Below, in pieces: positions 21,619-29,586 of a DNA stretch of 64,000 bases. The DNA comes from an uncultured Clostridia bacterium. Its GTDB lineage: Bacteria > Bacillota > Clostridia > Christensenellales > UBA1242. Position 1 is the first letter of the stretch, and each line of letters begins with the position of its first letter. The stretch is from contig CAKNGB010000004.1 of assembly GCA_930971385.1 (NCBI GenBank), positions 29,921-93,920 on the forward strand, in the 5' to 3' direction. The notes beneath the pieces were generated by a model. That model did not search any database. It was not told the DNA's origin and saw only the letters and a list, made by a program, of their open reading frames with translations. The position numbers and the translations under genes are program-made.

Positions 21619-22563
21619 ATGGAAATTGCCGAGATAATTAAAAACCAAAATTTCTTTAAAAAATTGGAAGAGAAACCTCTTTCAAATTCTCTTCTTTTTT
21701 ATTGCGAGGATGACAAAACAAGCGAAGTGACCTTGATTTTAACAGCGCTCATGTTGAACTATAAGACCTATGCTCTTATGAATGAAAACAGCGCGGAATA
21801 TAAGCGAGTGTTAAACGGCGCTGACCTAGACATTAAAATCTATCCAAAAAACAAAGAGAAACTTCTTGTTTCCGATTCCAACGAAATTGTGGACGAAGTT
21901 TTCATTAAGCCAACAAATAAGGAAAACAAAGTGTTCTTAATTGAAAATATTGACTTATCCACCACAGAGGCACAAAACAAACTTTTGAAGGTTTTGGAAG
22001 AACCGCCAAAGAATGTTTACTTTTTAATAAGCGCAAAACAAGCCGACCGTGTGCTTCCAACCATAAAATCTAGGTGCGACAAAATCACAATCGAAAAACT
22101 TCCGCTCAGCGAGATTGAAAAGGTTTGTAAAAATCCACTTGCTTGTATGTTGTGTGAGGGGTATATTGGCAAGGCGGAGGAACTCAGCAAAAATTCCAAT
22201 TTAAACGAAATTGTTGATTTTGCTGTCAGCCTTGTTTGCGATTTAAAAAACAGTTCGCAGGTTTTAAGATTTTCCAAGCGCTTTCAAGAATTTAAAGGAG
22301 ATATTGATTTGATTTTGAAAATCTATTCTTTTTGTCTTGAAGATATGCTCAAAATTAAAACTGAAATTAAGGATTACTGCTTAATGAAGATGTTTTTGCC
22401 AAAAATCGAGTCGGTCGAAAGCGAGTTTTCGGTGCAAGCAATTTGTGAAATTCTTAATTTAATCACATTTTTCAGAAAAAAATTGGAATTTAATGCCAAT
22501 TTGCCAGTGGCAATCGACAATTTATTACTAAAAATTTTGGAGGTTAAATATATATGCAAATAG
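21619..22563 (+). CDS. holB: DNA polymerase III delta' subunit (HolB)
   Basis: 314 residues. It is an AAA+ clamp-loader fold without a Walker A motif and without the zinc-binding Cys set of DnaX. This, together with TTEAQNKLLKVLEEPP and the SRC-type motif (TIKSRCDKI), marks it as delta' rather than gamma/tau. It works with DnaX and delta to load the sliding clamp. The N-terminal part is divergent and low in recognizable motifs. The gene starts a block that matches the Bacillus order holB-yaaT(ricT)-yabB. Its stop codon overlaps the ricT start by ten bases. The mRNA appears leaderless (see promoter). Confidence 0.88.
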   Translation: MEIAEIIKNQNFFKKLEEKPLSNSLLFYCEDDKTSEVTLILTALMLNYKTYALMNENSAEYKRVLNGADLDIKIYPKNKEKLLVSDSNEIVDEVFIKPTNKENKVFLIENIDLSTTEAQNKLLKVLEEPPKNVYFLISAKQADRVLPTIKSRCDKITIEKLPLSEIEKVCKNPLACMLCEGYIGKAEELSKNSNLNEIVDFAVSLVCDLKNSSQVLRFSKRFQEFKGDIDLILKIYSFCLEDMLKIKTEIKDYCLMKMFLPKIESVESEFSVQAICEILNLITFFRKKLEFNANLPVAIDNLLLKILEVKYICK

Positions 22564-23372
22564 AAGTTGTGGGTGTGAAATTTAAAAACAGCAACCATAT
22601 ATACAGTTTTTCGCCAAACAATCAAATGATAAAAAAAGGCGACTATGTGATTGTGGAAACGGAGAAAGGAAAAGACTTGGGTGTGGTTGTTAAAACAAAC
22701 GAAATGATTGACGCAGGCGAGCTTGTTTCGCCACTTAAAAATGTGGTGAAAGTTGCAACGAAAGAGCAGGTTAAGCGCGCTGAAGAATTCGACAAAGAGG
22801 CAGAAAAACTTGCTCCAAAAATTAAAGAGATCATAAAGTCATTCAATCTTGAAATGAAAGTTGTTAAAGTGGAGGCGAGTTTCGATAACAGCAAAATCAT
22901 CATAAACTTCACGGCGGAAAACAGAGTGGACTTTCGCGAACTTGTTAAGAAACTTGCCGAAACCTTCAAAACGCGTGTGGAACTTAGGCAAATTGGCAGT
23001 CGCGATGAAGTTAGAATGATGGGCGGTTTTGGACCTTGTGGCAAAATTTGTTGCTGTGTGCAGAACTTTGGTGAGTTCGACCATGTTTCCATGAAAATGG
23101 CAAAAAATCAAAATCTTTCGCTTAATCCAAATTCCATAAGCGGACTTTGTGGAAAACTTATGTGTTGCCTTGCCTACGAAAATCCTGTATATCTTGAGGC
23201 AATAAAAATCATGCCAAAACTTGGCAGTGAAGTTAAAACCGAAGATGGCAAGGGAATTGTTATATATAACGACCTTTTGAAGCGCCTTGTTGATGTGAAG
23301 TTCACAAATGGCGACGATGTGGAGGTTAAGACCTATGAACTTGACAAAATCAAATTTAGAAGAGATGAATAG
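22554..23372 (+). CDS. ricT: PSP1-domain protein RicT (YaaT)
   Basis: 272 residues, typical family size. The PSP1 C-terminal domain contains the diagnostic cysteines GPCGKICCC (Cys162, 166-168) and CGKLMCC (Cys199, 204, 205). In Bacillus RicT forms the RicAFT (Y-complex) with RicA and RicF, binds Fe-S clusters through such cysteines, and directs RNase Y cleavage of operon mRNAs; it also affects sporulation and competence. RicA and RicF are not in this window. GGAGG lies ten bases before the ATG, inside the end of holB. The gene overlaps trmN6 by 38 bases, so the three genes are almost certainly one translationally coupled operon. Confidence 0.92.
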   Translation: MQIEVVGVKFKNSNHIYSFSPNNQMIKKGDYVIVETEKGKDLGVVVKTNEMIDAGELVSPLKNVVKVATKEQVKRAEEFDKEAEKLAPKIKEIIKSFNLEMKVVKVEASFDNSKIIINFTAENRVDFRELVKKLAETFKTRVELRQIGSRDEVRMMGGFGPCGKICCCVQNFGEFDHVSMKMAKNQNLSLNPNSISGLCGKLMCCLAYENPVYLEAIKIMPKLGSEVKTEDGKGIVIYNDLLKRLVDVKFTNGDDVEVKTYELDKIKFRRDE

Positions 23373-24102
23373 CCTTTTGGGCGAAGGCGAGAGGCTGGAA
23401 GATCTTGAGTGCAACAACCTTAAAATCATCCAAAACAAAAACCTTTATTGCTTCACTTCTGACTCTGTTATTCTTGCCAACTTTTTGAAGATAAAGAAAA
23501 ATGAAACAGCTGTGGAAATTGGCGGAGGGTGTGGGGTTGTTTCCATTCTTGCCAGCGCCAAAAACAAGTTCAAAAAAATAAAGATTTTTGAAATTCAAAA
23601 AGAGATGCAGGCTTTGTGTCAAAAAAACATCAACTTAAACAACTTGCAAGAAAAATTGGAACTTATTCCAGATGATGTTTTGAATTTTAAAAAATATATC
23701 GATAAAAATGTGGATGTTGTTTTTTCCAATCCTCCATACCATAAAGTGAGCGAAACAAAAGAAAACATTGTCAAAAAAACAGCAAAGCAAGAAGTTAAAC
23801 TGACGCTTAACAGTTTTGTTGAAGTGGCAAGTAAAATGCTGAAGTTTGGAGGCAGATTTTATTGTTCATATCCTTCCGAGCGCGCTTGTGAATTAATTTC
23901 AACTTGTCACAAATTTAATATTGCCATAAAAAAGATGTTTTTCACCGACAACGGCAAAGGCAAAATAACCCTCATTCTTGTGGAAGGCGTGAAAGGTGGA
24001 AAGGAAGGAGTTTTGGTTTTGCCTATGCTTACAACAAATAATCAGAACGGCGAATTTTTGGAAGAACTTAAAACAAGAAAATTTTTAGAAAATAAAAAAT
24101 AA
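23335..24102 (+). CDS. tRNA1(Val) (adenine-N6)-methyltransferase-like protein (TrmN6/YabB)
   Basis: 255 residues from the chosen start. It has a class I SAM-binding motif (EIGGGCGVVSI) and the N6-adenine methylase signature SNPPY. The N-terminal pattern with FTSDSVILANF is typical of YabB/TrmN6 proteins, which modify A37 of tRNA-Val. ATG 23335 is preferred because GGAGG stands nine bases upstream (23321-23325); in-frame ATGs at 23308 and 23317 lack a suitable site. It overlaps ricT. In Bacillus yabA lies between these genes; it is absent here. A terminator follows at 24148-24174. Confidence 0.86.
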   Translation: MNLTKSNLEEMNSLLGEGERLEDLECNNLKIIQNKNLYCFTSDSVILANFLKIKKNETAVEIGGGCGVVSILASAKNKFKKIKIFEIQKEMQALCQKNINLNNLQEKLELIPDDVLNFKKYIDKNVDVVFSNPPYHKVSETKENIVKKTAKQEVKLTLNSFVEVASKMLKFGGRFYCSYPSERACELISTCHKFNIAIKKMFFTDNGKGKITLILVEGVKGGKEGVLVLPMLTTNNQNGEFLEELKTRKFLENKK

Positions 24103-24147
24103 ATTTTAATTATAAAAAATAAGATAAAATATTAAATAAAAATAACA

Positions 24148-24174
24148 AAAAAACTGCAAAAAATGCAGTTTTTT
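24148..24174. terminator. Bidirectional terminator between trmN6 and a convergent gene
   Basis: Perfect hairpin with AACTGCA/TGCAGTT core, extended by A and T tracts on both sides, loop of five A. It can serve both converging transcripts. Confidence 0.8.
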
Positions 24175-24264
24175 ATTGATTTTTTTGCTTTTTAACACCG
24201 ATTTTTCAAGATTTTTAAATTATTTAATTATTTTTATAATTATTAAATCATTTTTAATTTTTAT

Positions 24265-25281
24265 TTACATCGCTTTGTTGTTTGTTTTTTCAAAGCCAAC
24301 ACATTTTCCAACTTCAAGTATGCCAGCATATTCAGCGCTGTTTTTTGCTGTATAAATATCAAAATTTTGATTTCTAACCATTGCCATATTCTTAGAAGTT
24401 TCCATGTAATATTTCTTCCTGTCGTTCACAACATCTTCAAGAAGCGCAACATCAAATTGTTTAATTTCCTTTTTAAGTTCATCTTGTTTATCTAAAATTT
24501 GGATTTCAATTTTTTCTATTTTTTCATCTTGAGGATTTTGTTTTTCTAAGCGAGTTTGTTCCTTTTTAAGTTTTCCAATTTCTTCGCCAAGATTGAAAAG
24601 TTGTTCATAAGGCGAAAACTCTTTGCAAATTTCTTCGGCGTGTGTTAAAAGGTTGTTGGTTCTCATAAGTTCGTGTTTAACATCGTAGCCTTCTTTCAAA
24701 TTTTCAGTTTGAGTGTTTAAAATTTTTGCCAAAGTTAGTTTTACATTTTCAATGTTTAATCCATTCTCCACTGCTCGTGTGAAAGTGTCAACTGCTTTCA
24801 TTTGATTGTTTCGCGACAAATCTTTATCTTTATTATAAGTCATATCATCAAATGCGGTGGCGAAAACTTGATAGGTAAAAGGTGCGTTAAAGCGACCTGT
24901 GCTTAAGAAAAAATTGAAATATTCCTCCATAGGTCTAGATAGATATTGTTGGTCAAGTGGATAATAATTAAAATCAAGTAAATAACCAGCAAATTCAGTG
25001 GTATCTTTTATATTTGAATTTATCGCTTTATCAATCTGTTTTTGAGCGTAATTCCTGTCCCAAATTTCAAATTTTTTGTGGTCACCATAAAAGTTTCTTT
25101 CGTCGAAAATATCTTCGGCGATTTCATCAGAAAAAATATCCTCGTCTATACTGCCACCATACCAATAGAAGTCAAGTGTGTGATATAGCAATGTCATGTC
25201 GCTGTTAAATTTCTCTTCTTGTTCACTAGTTAAGAAAATTCGTTTTAAATTTGGATATTTTGTGTAATATTTATTATTCAT
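24265..25281 (-). CDS. Unknown protein, 338 residues, with a coiled coil; likely phase-variable promoter
   Basis: I do not recognize a family. It is charged and soluble, with no signal peptide or membrane segment. The N-terminal half is rich in Tyr, Phe and Asp. Residues of roughly 215-275 (LGEEIGKLKKEQTRLEKQ ... ILDKQDELKKEIKQ) predict a coiled coil. GGGGAG lies four to five bases before the ATG. The promoter (25300-25328) is near consensus, and its 17-base spacer includes nine C on the coding strand, so spacer length may vary by strand slippage. The gene lies just downstream of spmB on the same strand but has its own promoter. Confidence 0.75.
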   Translation of the reverse strand: MNNKYYTKYPNLKRIFLTSEQEEKFNSDMTLLYHTLDFYWYGGSIDEDIFSDEIAEDIFDERNFYGDHKKFEIWDRNYAQKQIDKAINSNIKDTTEFAGYLLDFNYYPLDQQYLSRPMEEYFNFFLSTGRFNAPFTYQVFATAFDDMTYNKDKDLSRNNQMKAVDTFTRAVENGLNIENVKLTLAKILNTQTENLKEGYDVKHELMRTNNLLTHAEEICKEFSPYEQLFNLGEEIGKLKKEQTRLEKQNPQDEKIEKIEIQILDKQDELKKEIKQFDVALLEDVVNDRKKYYMETSKNMAMVRNQNFDIYTAKNSAEYAGILEVGKCVGFEKTNNKAM

Positions 25282-25299
25282 ATTTCTCCCCTTTCTCGC

Positions 25300-25328
25300 A
25301 TTATATCATGCGGGGGGGGGTAAGTCAA
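25300..25328 (-). promoter_or_regulatory. Promoter with C9 homopolymer in the spacer (putative phase-variation switch)
   Basis: On the minus strand: TTGACT (25328-25323), then TA, nine C (25320-25312) and GCATGA, then TATAAT (25305-25300). The spacer is exactly 17 with C9. A TG pair gives an extended -10. Gain or loss of a C would move the spacer to 18 or 16. Confidence 0.8.
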
Positions 25329-25343
25329 GTATTTTAAAAAAAA

Positions 25344-25850
25344 TTACATCACTTTGCAAATAAGGCAGGCGAGAATTGTGCCAACAAGTGAGCAAACTAA
25401 GGCAACAGGAATGGCATAGAGAAGTTTTTTTACTCTTGTTTGCGAGAAATAGACGGTGGCAACATAAAAAATAGTTTCCGAACAGCCCATGATGACGCAG
25501 GCGCAACGCGAAATATAACTGTCCGCACCATAAGTTGTCAGCACATTTTCAAGAAGTGCATAACTTCCACTTCCAGTGAAAGGGCGAAGTAAAACAAGTT
25601 CAGTAAGTTCTGGCGGAATACCTAAAAAATTAAAAACGGGTGTGAGCAAACTTGTCAGCCAAGTTGTAATTCCTGAAACGCGAAGAAGTGCGACGGCAAT
25701 CATAATGGAGGCGATAAACGGAAAGATGTCAACCACAAGTTTGATTGCGCCTTTTGCACCTTTCACAAAGTGGTCATAGGTGTTTATGCGTTTATAGATG
25801 CAATAGATAATCAAAAGGAGGAAAAGAATAGGAAGAATATATGCACTCAT
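25344..25850 (-). CDS. spmB: Spore maturation protein B (SpmB)
   Basis: 168 residues, close to the 178 of Bacillus SpmB. It is a polytopic membrane protein of the nucleoside-recognition (Gate) family. PFIASIMIAVALLRVSG and LLRPFTGSGSYALLENVL are typical SpmB stretches. With SpmA it is needed for full dehydration of the spore core in Bacillus and Clostridium; the transported substrate is unknown. Its ATG overlaps the spmA stop (ATGA), showing coupling. It implies that the organism belongs to a sporulating lineage. Confidence 0.92.
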   Translation of the reverse strand: MSAYILPILFLLLIIYCIYKRINTYDHFVKGAKGAIKLVVDIFPFIASIMIAVALLRVSGITTWLTSLLTPVFNFLGIPPELTELVLLRPFTGSGSYALLENVLTTYGADSYISRCACVIMGCSETIFYVATVYFSQTRVKKLLYAIPVALVCSLVGTILACLICKVM

Positions 25851-26428
25851 TTTTTCTTCCTCCGTTTTATTTTATTTCTAAGTTTCTCCACGCCATGCAC
25901 AAGAAGAATTCCTAAAACCGTTGTGGTTATCGTTACAATAAGCGTTGGCAAAATGATGTCGGCAGGGTTTTCGCTTCCAGCACTTGACCTAAGTCCAATA
26001 ACCGTGGTTGGCAAAAGTTGAATGGAAGTGGCGTTGATAACCACAAGCATAATCATGGCAAAATTTGCCTTTCCACTTCCATCGTCCAGTGCTTGCATGG
26101 CGCGAATACCCATCGGTGTTGCGGCATTTCCAACTCCCAGCATATTTGCAGACACATTGAGGGCGATTATCTTTTGAATTTCCTCATTATCCACTTTGAA
26201 GATTTTTTTAATTAGTGGTCTTAAAAGTTTGGCAAGTTTATCTGAAAGACCGCTGGCGTCGATGAGTTCAATAAAGCCTAACCACACAACATAGACCGCC
26301 ACAAGTTCAAAGCAAAGTTCCAGTGCGCCAGTGGATGCACCAATCATCTCTGAAAGCATGGCGGAAGGGTTGGTGATAAGTAAGACAAGTATGGAAGACA
26401 GCATCATCATAAGCCAAAAAATATTCAT
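25847..26428 (-). CDS. spmA: Spore maturation protein A (SpmA)
   Basis: 193 residues (Bacillus SpmA is 196). Hydrophobic helices plus the family stretch NVSANMLGVGNAATPMGIRAMQ identify SpmA. It acts with SpmB in spore core dehydration. It is the first gene of a minus-strand pair placed between trmN6 and tatD, which are closer together in Bacillus. No ribosome binding site is evident before the ATG, and I could not assign a sporulation sigma promoter with confidence. Confidence 0.92.
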   Translation of the reverse strand: MNIFWLMMMLSSILVLLITNPSAMLSEMIGASTGALELCFELVAVYVVWLGFIELIDASGLSDKLAKLLRPLIKKIFKVDNEEIQKIIALNVSANMLGVGNAATPMGIRAMQALDDGSGKANFAMIMLVVINATSIQLLPTTVIGLRSSAGSENPADIILPTLIVTITTTVLGILLVHGVEKLRNKIKRRKKK

Positions 26429-26669
26429 ATTTATTTTTATGCTTTAACGCTTAAAAAAAGACATTTTTCGCATAATATAAAATCACATTTTCGCCATGAA
26501 ATTGTTTTATTATTAAAATTGAAAATTCACTAAAAATTTTATTAATTCAAAAATCATAAAAAAAATAATGAAAAATTCGCAAAAAAACCGAAAAAATATG
26601 ATAAAAATTGAAAATTAAGATATTTTTTCAACAATATTTATCCACTTTTCCACATTTTTATGTGTATTG

Positions 26670-26698
26670 TTGACAGATAAAAAGAAATGATTTATACT
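26670..26698 (+). promoter_or_regulatory. Promoter of tatD-rsmA
   Basis: TTGACA (26670-26675), 17 bases, TATACT (26693-26698). The start codon is 20 bases downstream of the -10, and AAAGGA lies between. The intergenic DNA between spmA and this promoter (26429-26669) is very AT-rich; I see nothing else in it. Confidence 0.8.
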
Positions 26699-26717
26699 AA
26701 TTTAAAAGGAAAAAATT

Positions 26718-27479
26718 ATGTTTATTGATGTTCATGCGCATTTAGATAATGTGAGATTTGATGAAGATTTAGATATGGTTGTGAAAAATGCGAAATTAAG
26801 CAAGGTGGAAAAAATCATCACGGCTGGATACGACTTAAAATCTTCGTTTAAAGATGTGGAAATTGCAAACAGATTTGAAAATGTTTTTGCCACTGTTGGC
26901 GTGCATCCAGAAAATGTGGAAGATTTAGAAAATGACTATCTTGAAAAACTTGAAACGCTCTTAAAGAATAAGAAAGTGGTGGCAGTTGGCGAAATTGGTT
27001 TGGACTATCATTTTAGATGTGACAACAAAGAGTTGCAGAAAAAAGTTTTTGTTGAGCAGATAGACCTTGCCAACCATTTTAAACTTCCTATTGTTGTGCA
27101 TAGCCGTGACGCTATGGGTGACACACTTGAAATTTTGAAAAAGCATAGGGCGGAGTTTGGCGGACTTATGCACTGTTTTTCTGGAAGCGTGGAGATGGCA
27201 AGAGAATTTATGAAACTTTCCTTTTCCTTTTCGTTTGGCGGAGTGACAACTTTTAAGAATGCAAAGAATGTTTTAAAAACGGTGGAGGAAATTCCAATAG
27301 AGAAAATTATGCTGGAAACCGATTGCCCATACATGACTCCTGAGCCACATCGAGGCGAGAGAAACGAACCTAAGTTTGTGCCATTCATAGCCGAAAAAAT
27401 TGCGAATATTAAAAACATTAAAATTGACGAAGTGGAGAAAATTACCACTCAAAATGCAAAAAAATTGTTTAAAATTTGA
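26718..27479 (+). CDS. TatD family metal-dependent deoxyribonuclease
   Basis: 253 residues, normal length. Metal ligands are in the expected order: DVHAHLD (His6, His8), GEIGLDYH, VVHSRDA, MHCFSG and LETDCPYMTP, followed by HRGERNEP. TatD proteins are TIM-barrel 3'-5' exonucleases on DNA and RNA, implicated in DNA repair. It sits 15 bases before rsmA, as a reduced form of the Bacillus yabD-...-ksgA order (rnmV and yabE are missing between them). Confidence 0.93.
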   Translation: MFIDVHAHLDNVRFDEDLDMVVKNAKLSKVEKIITAGYDLKSSFKDVEIANRFENVFATVGVHPENVEDLENDYLEKLETLLKNKKVVAVGEIGLDYHFRCDNKELQKKVFVEQIDLANHFKLPIVVHSRDAMGDTLEILKKHRAEFGGLMHCFSGSVEMAREFMKLSFSFSFGGVTTFKNAKNVLKTVEEIPIEKIMLETDCPYMTPEPHRGERNEPKFVPFIAEKIANIKNIKIDEVEKITTQNAKKLFKI

Positions 27480-27494
27480 TAAAAAAGGTGAAAA

Positions 27495-28262
27495 ATGTTT
27501 AATTTTAAGAAAAAATTTGGTCAAAATTTTCTATCCGACAAAAATTTGCTGTCGGCAATCGTGACGGATGCTGGCATAACACAAGATGATGTTGTTTTGG
27601 AAATTGGCGCAGGGGCTGGCGCTTTAACAAAGGAATTATCCACGCGCGCAAAAAAAGTTGTTTCCTATGAAATAGACTTAGACTTAAGGGAAACGCTGGA
27701 AAATTTAAATTTAGAAAATGTGCAATTCGTGTTTACCGATTTTATGAAAGAAGATATGAAAAAAGTGGAGAAAAACTTATCCTCTTTTAAAGTTGTGGCA
27801 AACCTTCCATACTACATCACAACTCCAATCATTTTTAAACTTTTGGAAGAGAGTGAGGCTTTAACATCTTTAACCATTATGGTGCAAAAAGAGGTGGCAG
27901 AGCGAATTGTGGCAAAGGCAGGTGGAAAAGATTACGGCATTTTAACTGTTATGATTGCCTTCTATGGCGAGGCAAAAATCACAAGAATTGTGAAGCGCGA
28001 TATGTTTTATCCAGCACCGAATGTTGACTCGGCTGTTGTGAGAATTGACAAGAAAACAAGATTTGATGTCGACAAAGATAGGTTTTCTAAGTTTGTGAAA
28101 GCGTCTTTTTCCATGCGCAGAAAAACCTTGCTTAACAATCTTTCCACACTATACTCAAAAGAAAAATTGAAACAAACATTTGGCGATGATTTTTTAAAGA
28201 AAAGAGCGGAAAGTATATCCATAGAAGAATTTGTGGAAGCGTTTAAAAAACTTGAAAATTAA
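27495..28262 (+). CDS. rsmA: 16S rRNA (adenine1518/1519-N6)-dimethyltransferase (RsmA/KsgA)
   Basis: 255 residues. It shows KKFGQNFLSD at the N terminus, SAM motif LEIGAGAGALT, and catalytic NLPYYITTPI, the full KsgA/RsmA signature. It dimethylates two adjacent adenines in helix 45 during small-subunit assembly; its loss gives kasugamycin resistance. AAAGGTG precedes the ATG. The stop codon overlaps the stop of a small minus-strand ORF by two to three bases. Confidence 0.95.
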   Translation: MFNFKKKFGQNFLSDKNLLSAIVTDAGITQDDVVLEIGAGAGALTKELSTRAKKVVSYEIDLDLRETLENLNLENVQFVFTDFMKEDMKKVEKNLSSFKVVANLPYYITTPIIFKLLEESEALTSLTIMVQKEVAERIVAKAGGKDYGILTVMIAFYGEAKITRIVKRDMFYPAPNVDSAVVRIDKKTRFDVDKDRFSKFVKASFSMRRKTLLNNLSTLYSKEKLKQTFGDDFLKKRAESISIEEFVEAFKKLEN

Positions 28263-28411
28263 CCTTTCTTTTTGCAGTTTAAAAGGTTCGATAGCGAACA
28301 ACAAATTTGATTGCATAAATCGCGCATTAAAATAATGTCATCGAAATCTTTATCGCGACTTAGTTCCATGGCAATGTAAGTTGCAAGCAAAATCAAATCC
28401 TCTTTTTCCAT
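28259..28411 (-). CDS. Small Cys-containing protein, 50 residues (possibly DUF6774-like)
   Basis: The open frame encodes 50 residues beginning MEKEDLILLATYIAMEL and ending NCKKKG, with Cys pairs near the C terminus. The pattern of a Leu/Ile/Ala-rich helix, then a charged turn and a second helix resembles the small DUF6774-type proteins common in Clostridia, but the match is from memory and weak. No ribosome binding site is visible. A TATAAA-like box lies five bases before the ATG, so a leaderless start is possible. It converges on rsmA. Confidence 0.5.
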   Translation of the reverse strand: MEKEDLILLATYIAMELSRDKDFDDIILMRDLCNQICCSLSNLLNCKKKG

Positions 28412-28446
28412 ATTTTTTTATATTCTAAATTTCAATAAAGCGATAA

Positions 28447-28477
28447 TAAAAATAACGATACACTCGTTATTTTTTTG
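28447..28477. terminator. Bidirectional hairpin terminator
   Basis: AATAACGA/TCGTTATT stem with TACAC loop, flanked by A and T tracts. It lies about 190 bases past rsmA and 200 bases past rplI, so it may end rplI transcription from the right. The remaining AT-rich DNA 28478-28676 holds no ORF that I can support. Confidence 0.7.
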
Positions 28478-28676
28478 ATTATGATATTAAAAATGTTTTG
28501 AGATTATCATTCAATATTTTGATAATTTTCTGTATATTTTTTTAAACAAAAACTTGAAATTCTTTTTACCGGCAAATTTTATTGAAATATATAAAAGACG
28601 GAAAAATTTATCAAGAAATGTGGTTTTTTGCGATTTTTTCGCATTTTTTAATGATTTTTTCGTGATTTTTTAAATT

Positions 28677-29126
28677 TTAATCTAAAAGTGGAAGAACATC
28701 AACGGAAAAAGTGGCGGAGATTTCAGGATAGATTTTAGCCACAACTTTATATACACCAACACTTTTAATTGGCTCTTTAAGGTCGATTTTTTTCTTGTCG
28801 AGTTTGATGTTTTCTTTAATAAGCGCGTCGGCAATTTCCTTGCTTGTCACTGAGCCAAACATTTTTCCATTTGCTCCGCACTTAATTTTAAGAGTGATAA
28901 GTTTGCCTTCAATTTGTTTGGCAAGTGCTTTTGCCTCTTTAATCTCCTCTTGCTTATGAAAATTTTGCGCGCTTTTTTGCATATTGTTCTCGTTTATGGC
29001 GTTGTTGTCGGCGCGTTTTGCCATATTGTTTTTAAAAAGAAAGTTTGTGGCAAATCCGTCAGCAACTTCTTTGATTTCTCCCTTTTTGCCTGTGCCTTTC
29101 ACATCTTTAAGTAAAACAACTTTCAT
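28677..29126 (-). CDS. rplI: 50S ribosomal protein L9
   Basis: 149 residues, normal length. The N-terminal signature [21 protein letters not shown] and the GFATNFL stretch are diagnostic of bL9; the long connecting helix and C-terminal domain ([20 protein letters not shown]) follow. It binds 23S rRNA domain V. AAAAGGAG precedes the ATG. The gene is alone here, without the rpsF-ssb-rpsR neighbours that often accompany it. Confidence 0.97.
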   Translation of the reverse strand: MKVVLLKDVKGTGKKGEIKEVADGFATNFLFKNNMAKRADNNAINENNMQKSAQNFHKQEEIKEAKALAKQIEGKLITLKIKCGANGKMFGSVTSKEIADALIKENIKLDKKKIDLKEPIKSVGVYKVVAKIYPEISATFSVDVLPLLD

Positions 29127-29145
29127 TTTTTTCTCCTTTTAACTA

Positions 29146-29175
29146 ATTTTAATATATTAACGGTTTAATTGTCAA
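29146..29175 (-). promoter_or_regulatory. Promoter of rplI
   Basis: On the minus strand TTGACA (29175-29170), 18 bases, TAAAAT (29151-29146). The spacer is one base long of optimum. Confidence 0.6.
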
Positions 29176-29208
29176 GGTTTGGGAAATAATTTTTGAGAAG
29201 GGGAAGAT

Positions 29209-29517
29209 ATGGATATTAGATGCAGAAAAACAAGTTGTGTTTATAACGACCGTTATACCTGTAAGGCTAAGGCGATTGACATCACGCGCGCCTGCACTTG
29301 CAGAAAGTTTGAAAAGGGAGAAGATTTTGTGGTGGATAAAACAAAGAATATGTTTTCTCGCACACCGTCATACGCTCCTCAGCGCGACTCTAAAACGATT
29401 AAAATTGAATGTAATGCGCATTGCCTTTTTAACAAGAACGGCGACTGCCAAGCCAACGGCATAACGCTTAACGACCTTAAAAACAAACCGTATTGCATCA
29501 CATTTTTAAGAAAATAG
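29209..29517 (+). CDS. DUF1540-type Cys-rich protein with two Cys motifs
   Basis: 102 residues with two similar halves: IRCRKTSCVYNDRYTCKAKAI near the N terminus and IECNAHCLFNKNGDCQANGI near residues 65-85, each followed by a further Cys. This spacing is the DUF1540 pattern, small presumed metal-binding modules common in Clostridia whose function is unknown. GAAGGGGAAG precedes the ATG. It is divergent from rplI. I infer metal binding only from the cysteines. Confidence 0.8.
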   Translation: MDIRCRKTSCVYNDRYTCKAKAIDITRACTCRKFEKGEDFVVDKTKNMFSRTPSYAPQRDSKTIKIECNAHCLFNKNGDCQANGITLNDLKNKPYCITFLRK

Positions 29518-29552
29518 TTGTGTTAATTTCTGATAAATCTTTTTTAAATCTC

Positions 29553-29580
29553 TTGATTTTATTTCCATTTATGGTATAAT
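29553..29580 (+). promoter_or_regulatory. Promoter placing the transcript start at the ATG of the next gene
   Basis: TTGATT (29553-29558), 16 bases, TATAAT (29575-29580) with an upstream TGG. The ATG at 29587 is seven bases past the -10, with no ribosome binding site. Confidence 0.7.
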
Positions 29581-29586
29581 TTTAAT

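Noticed and set aside
22554..22563. Possible frameshift joining holB and ricT
   Set aside because: The ten-base overlap has a proper GGAGG and ATG for ricT and both proteins are full length; simple coupling explains it.
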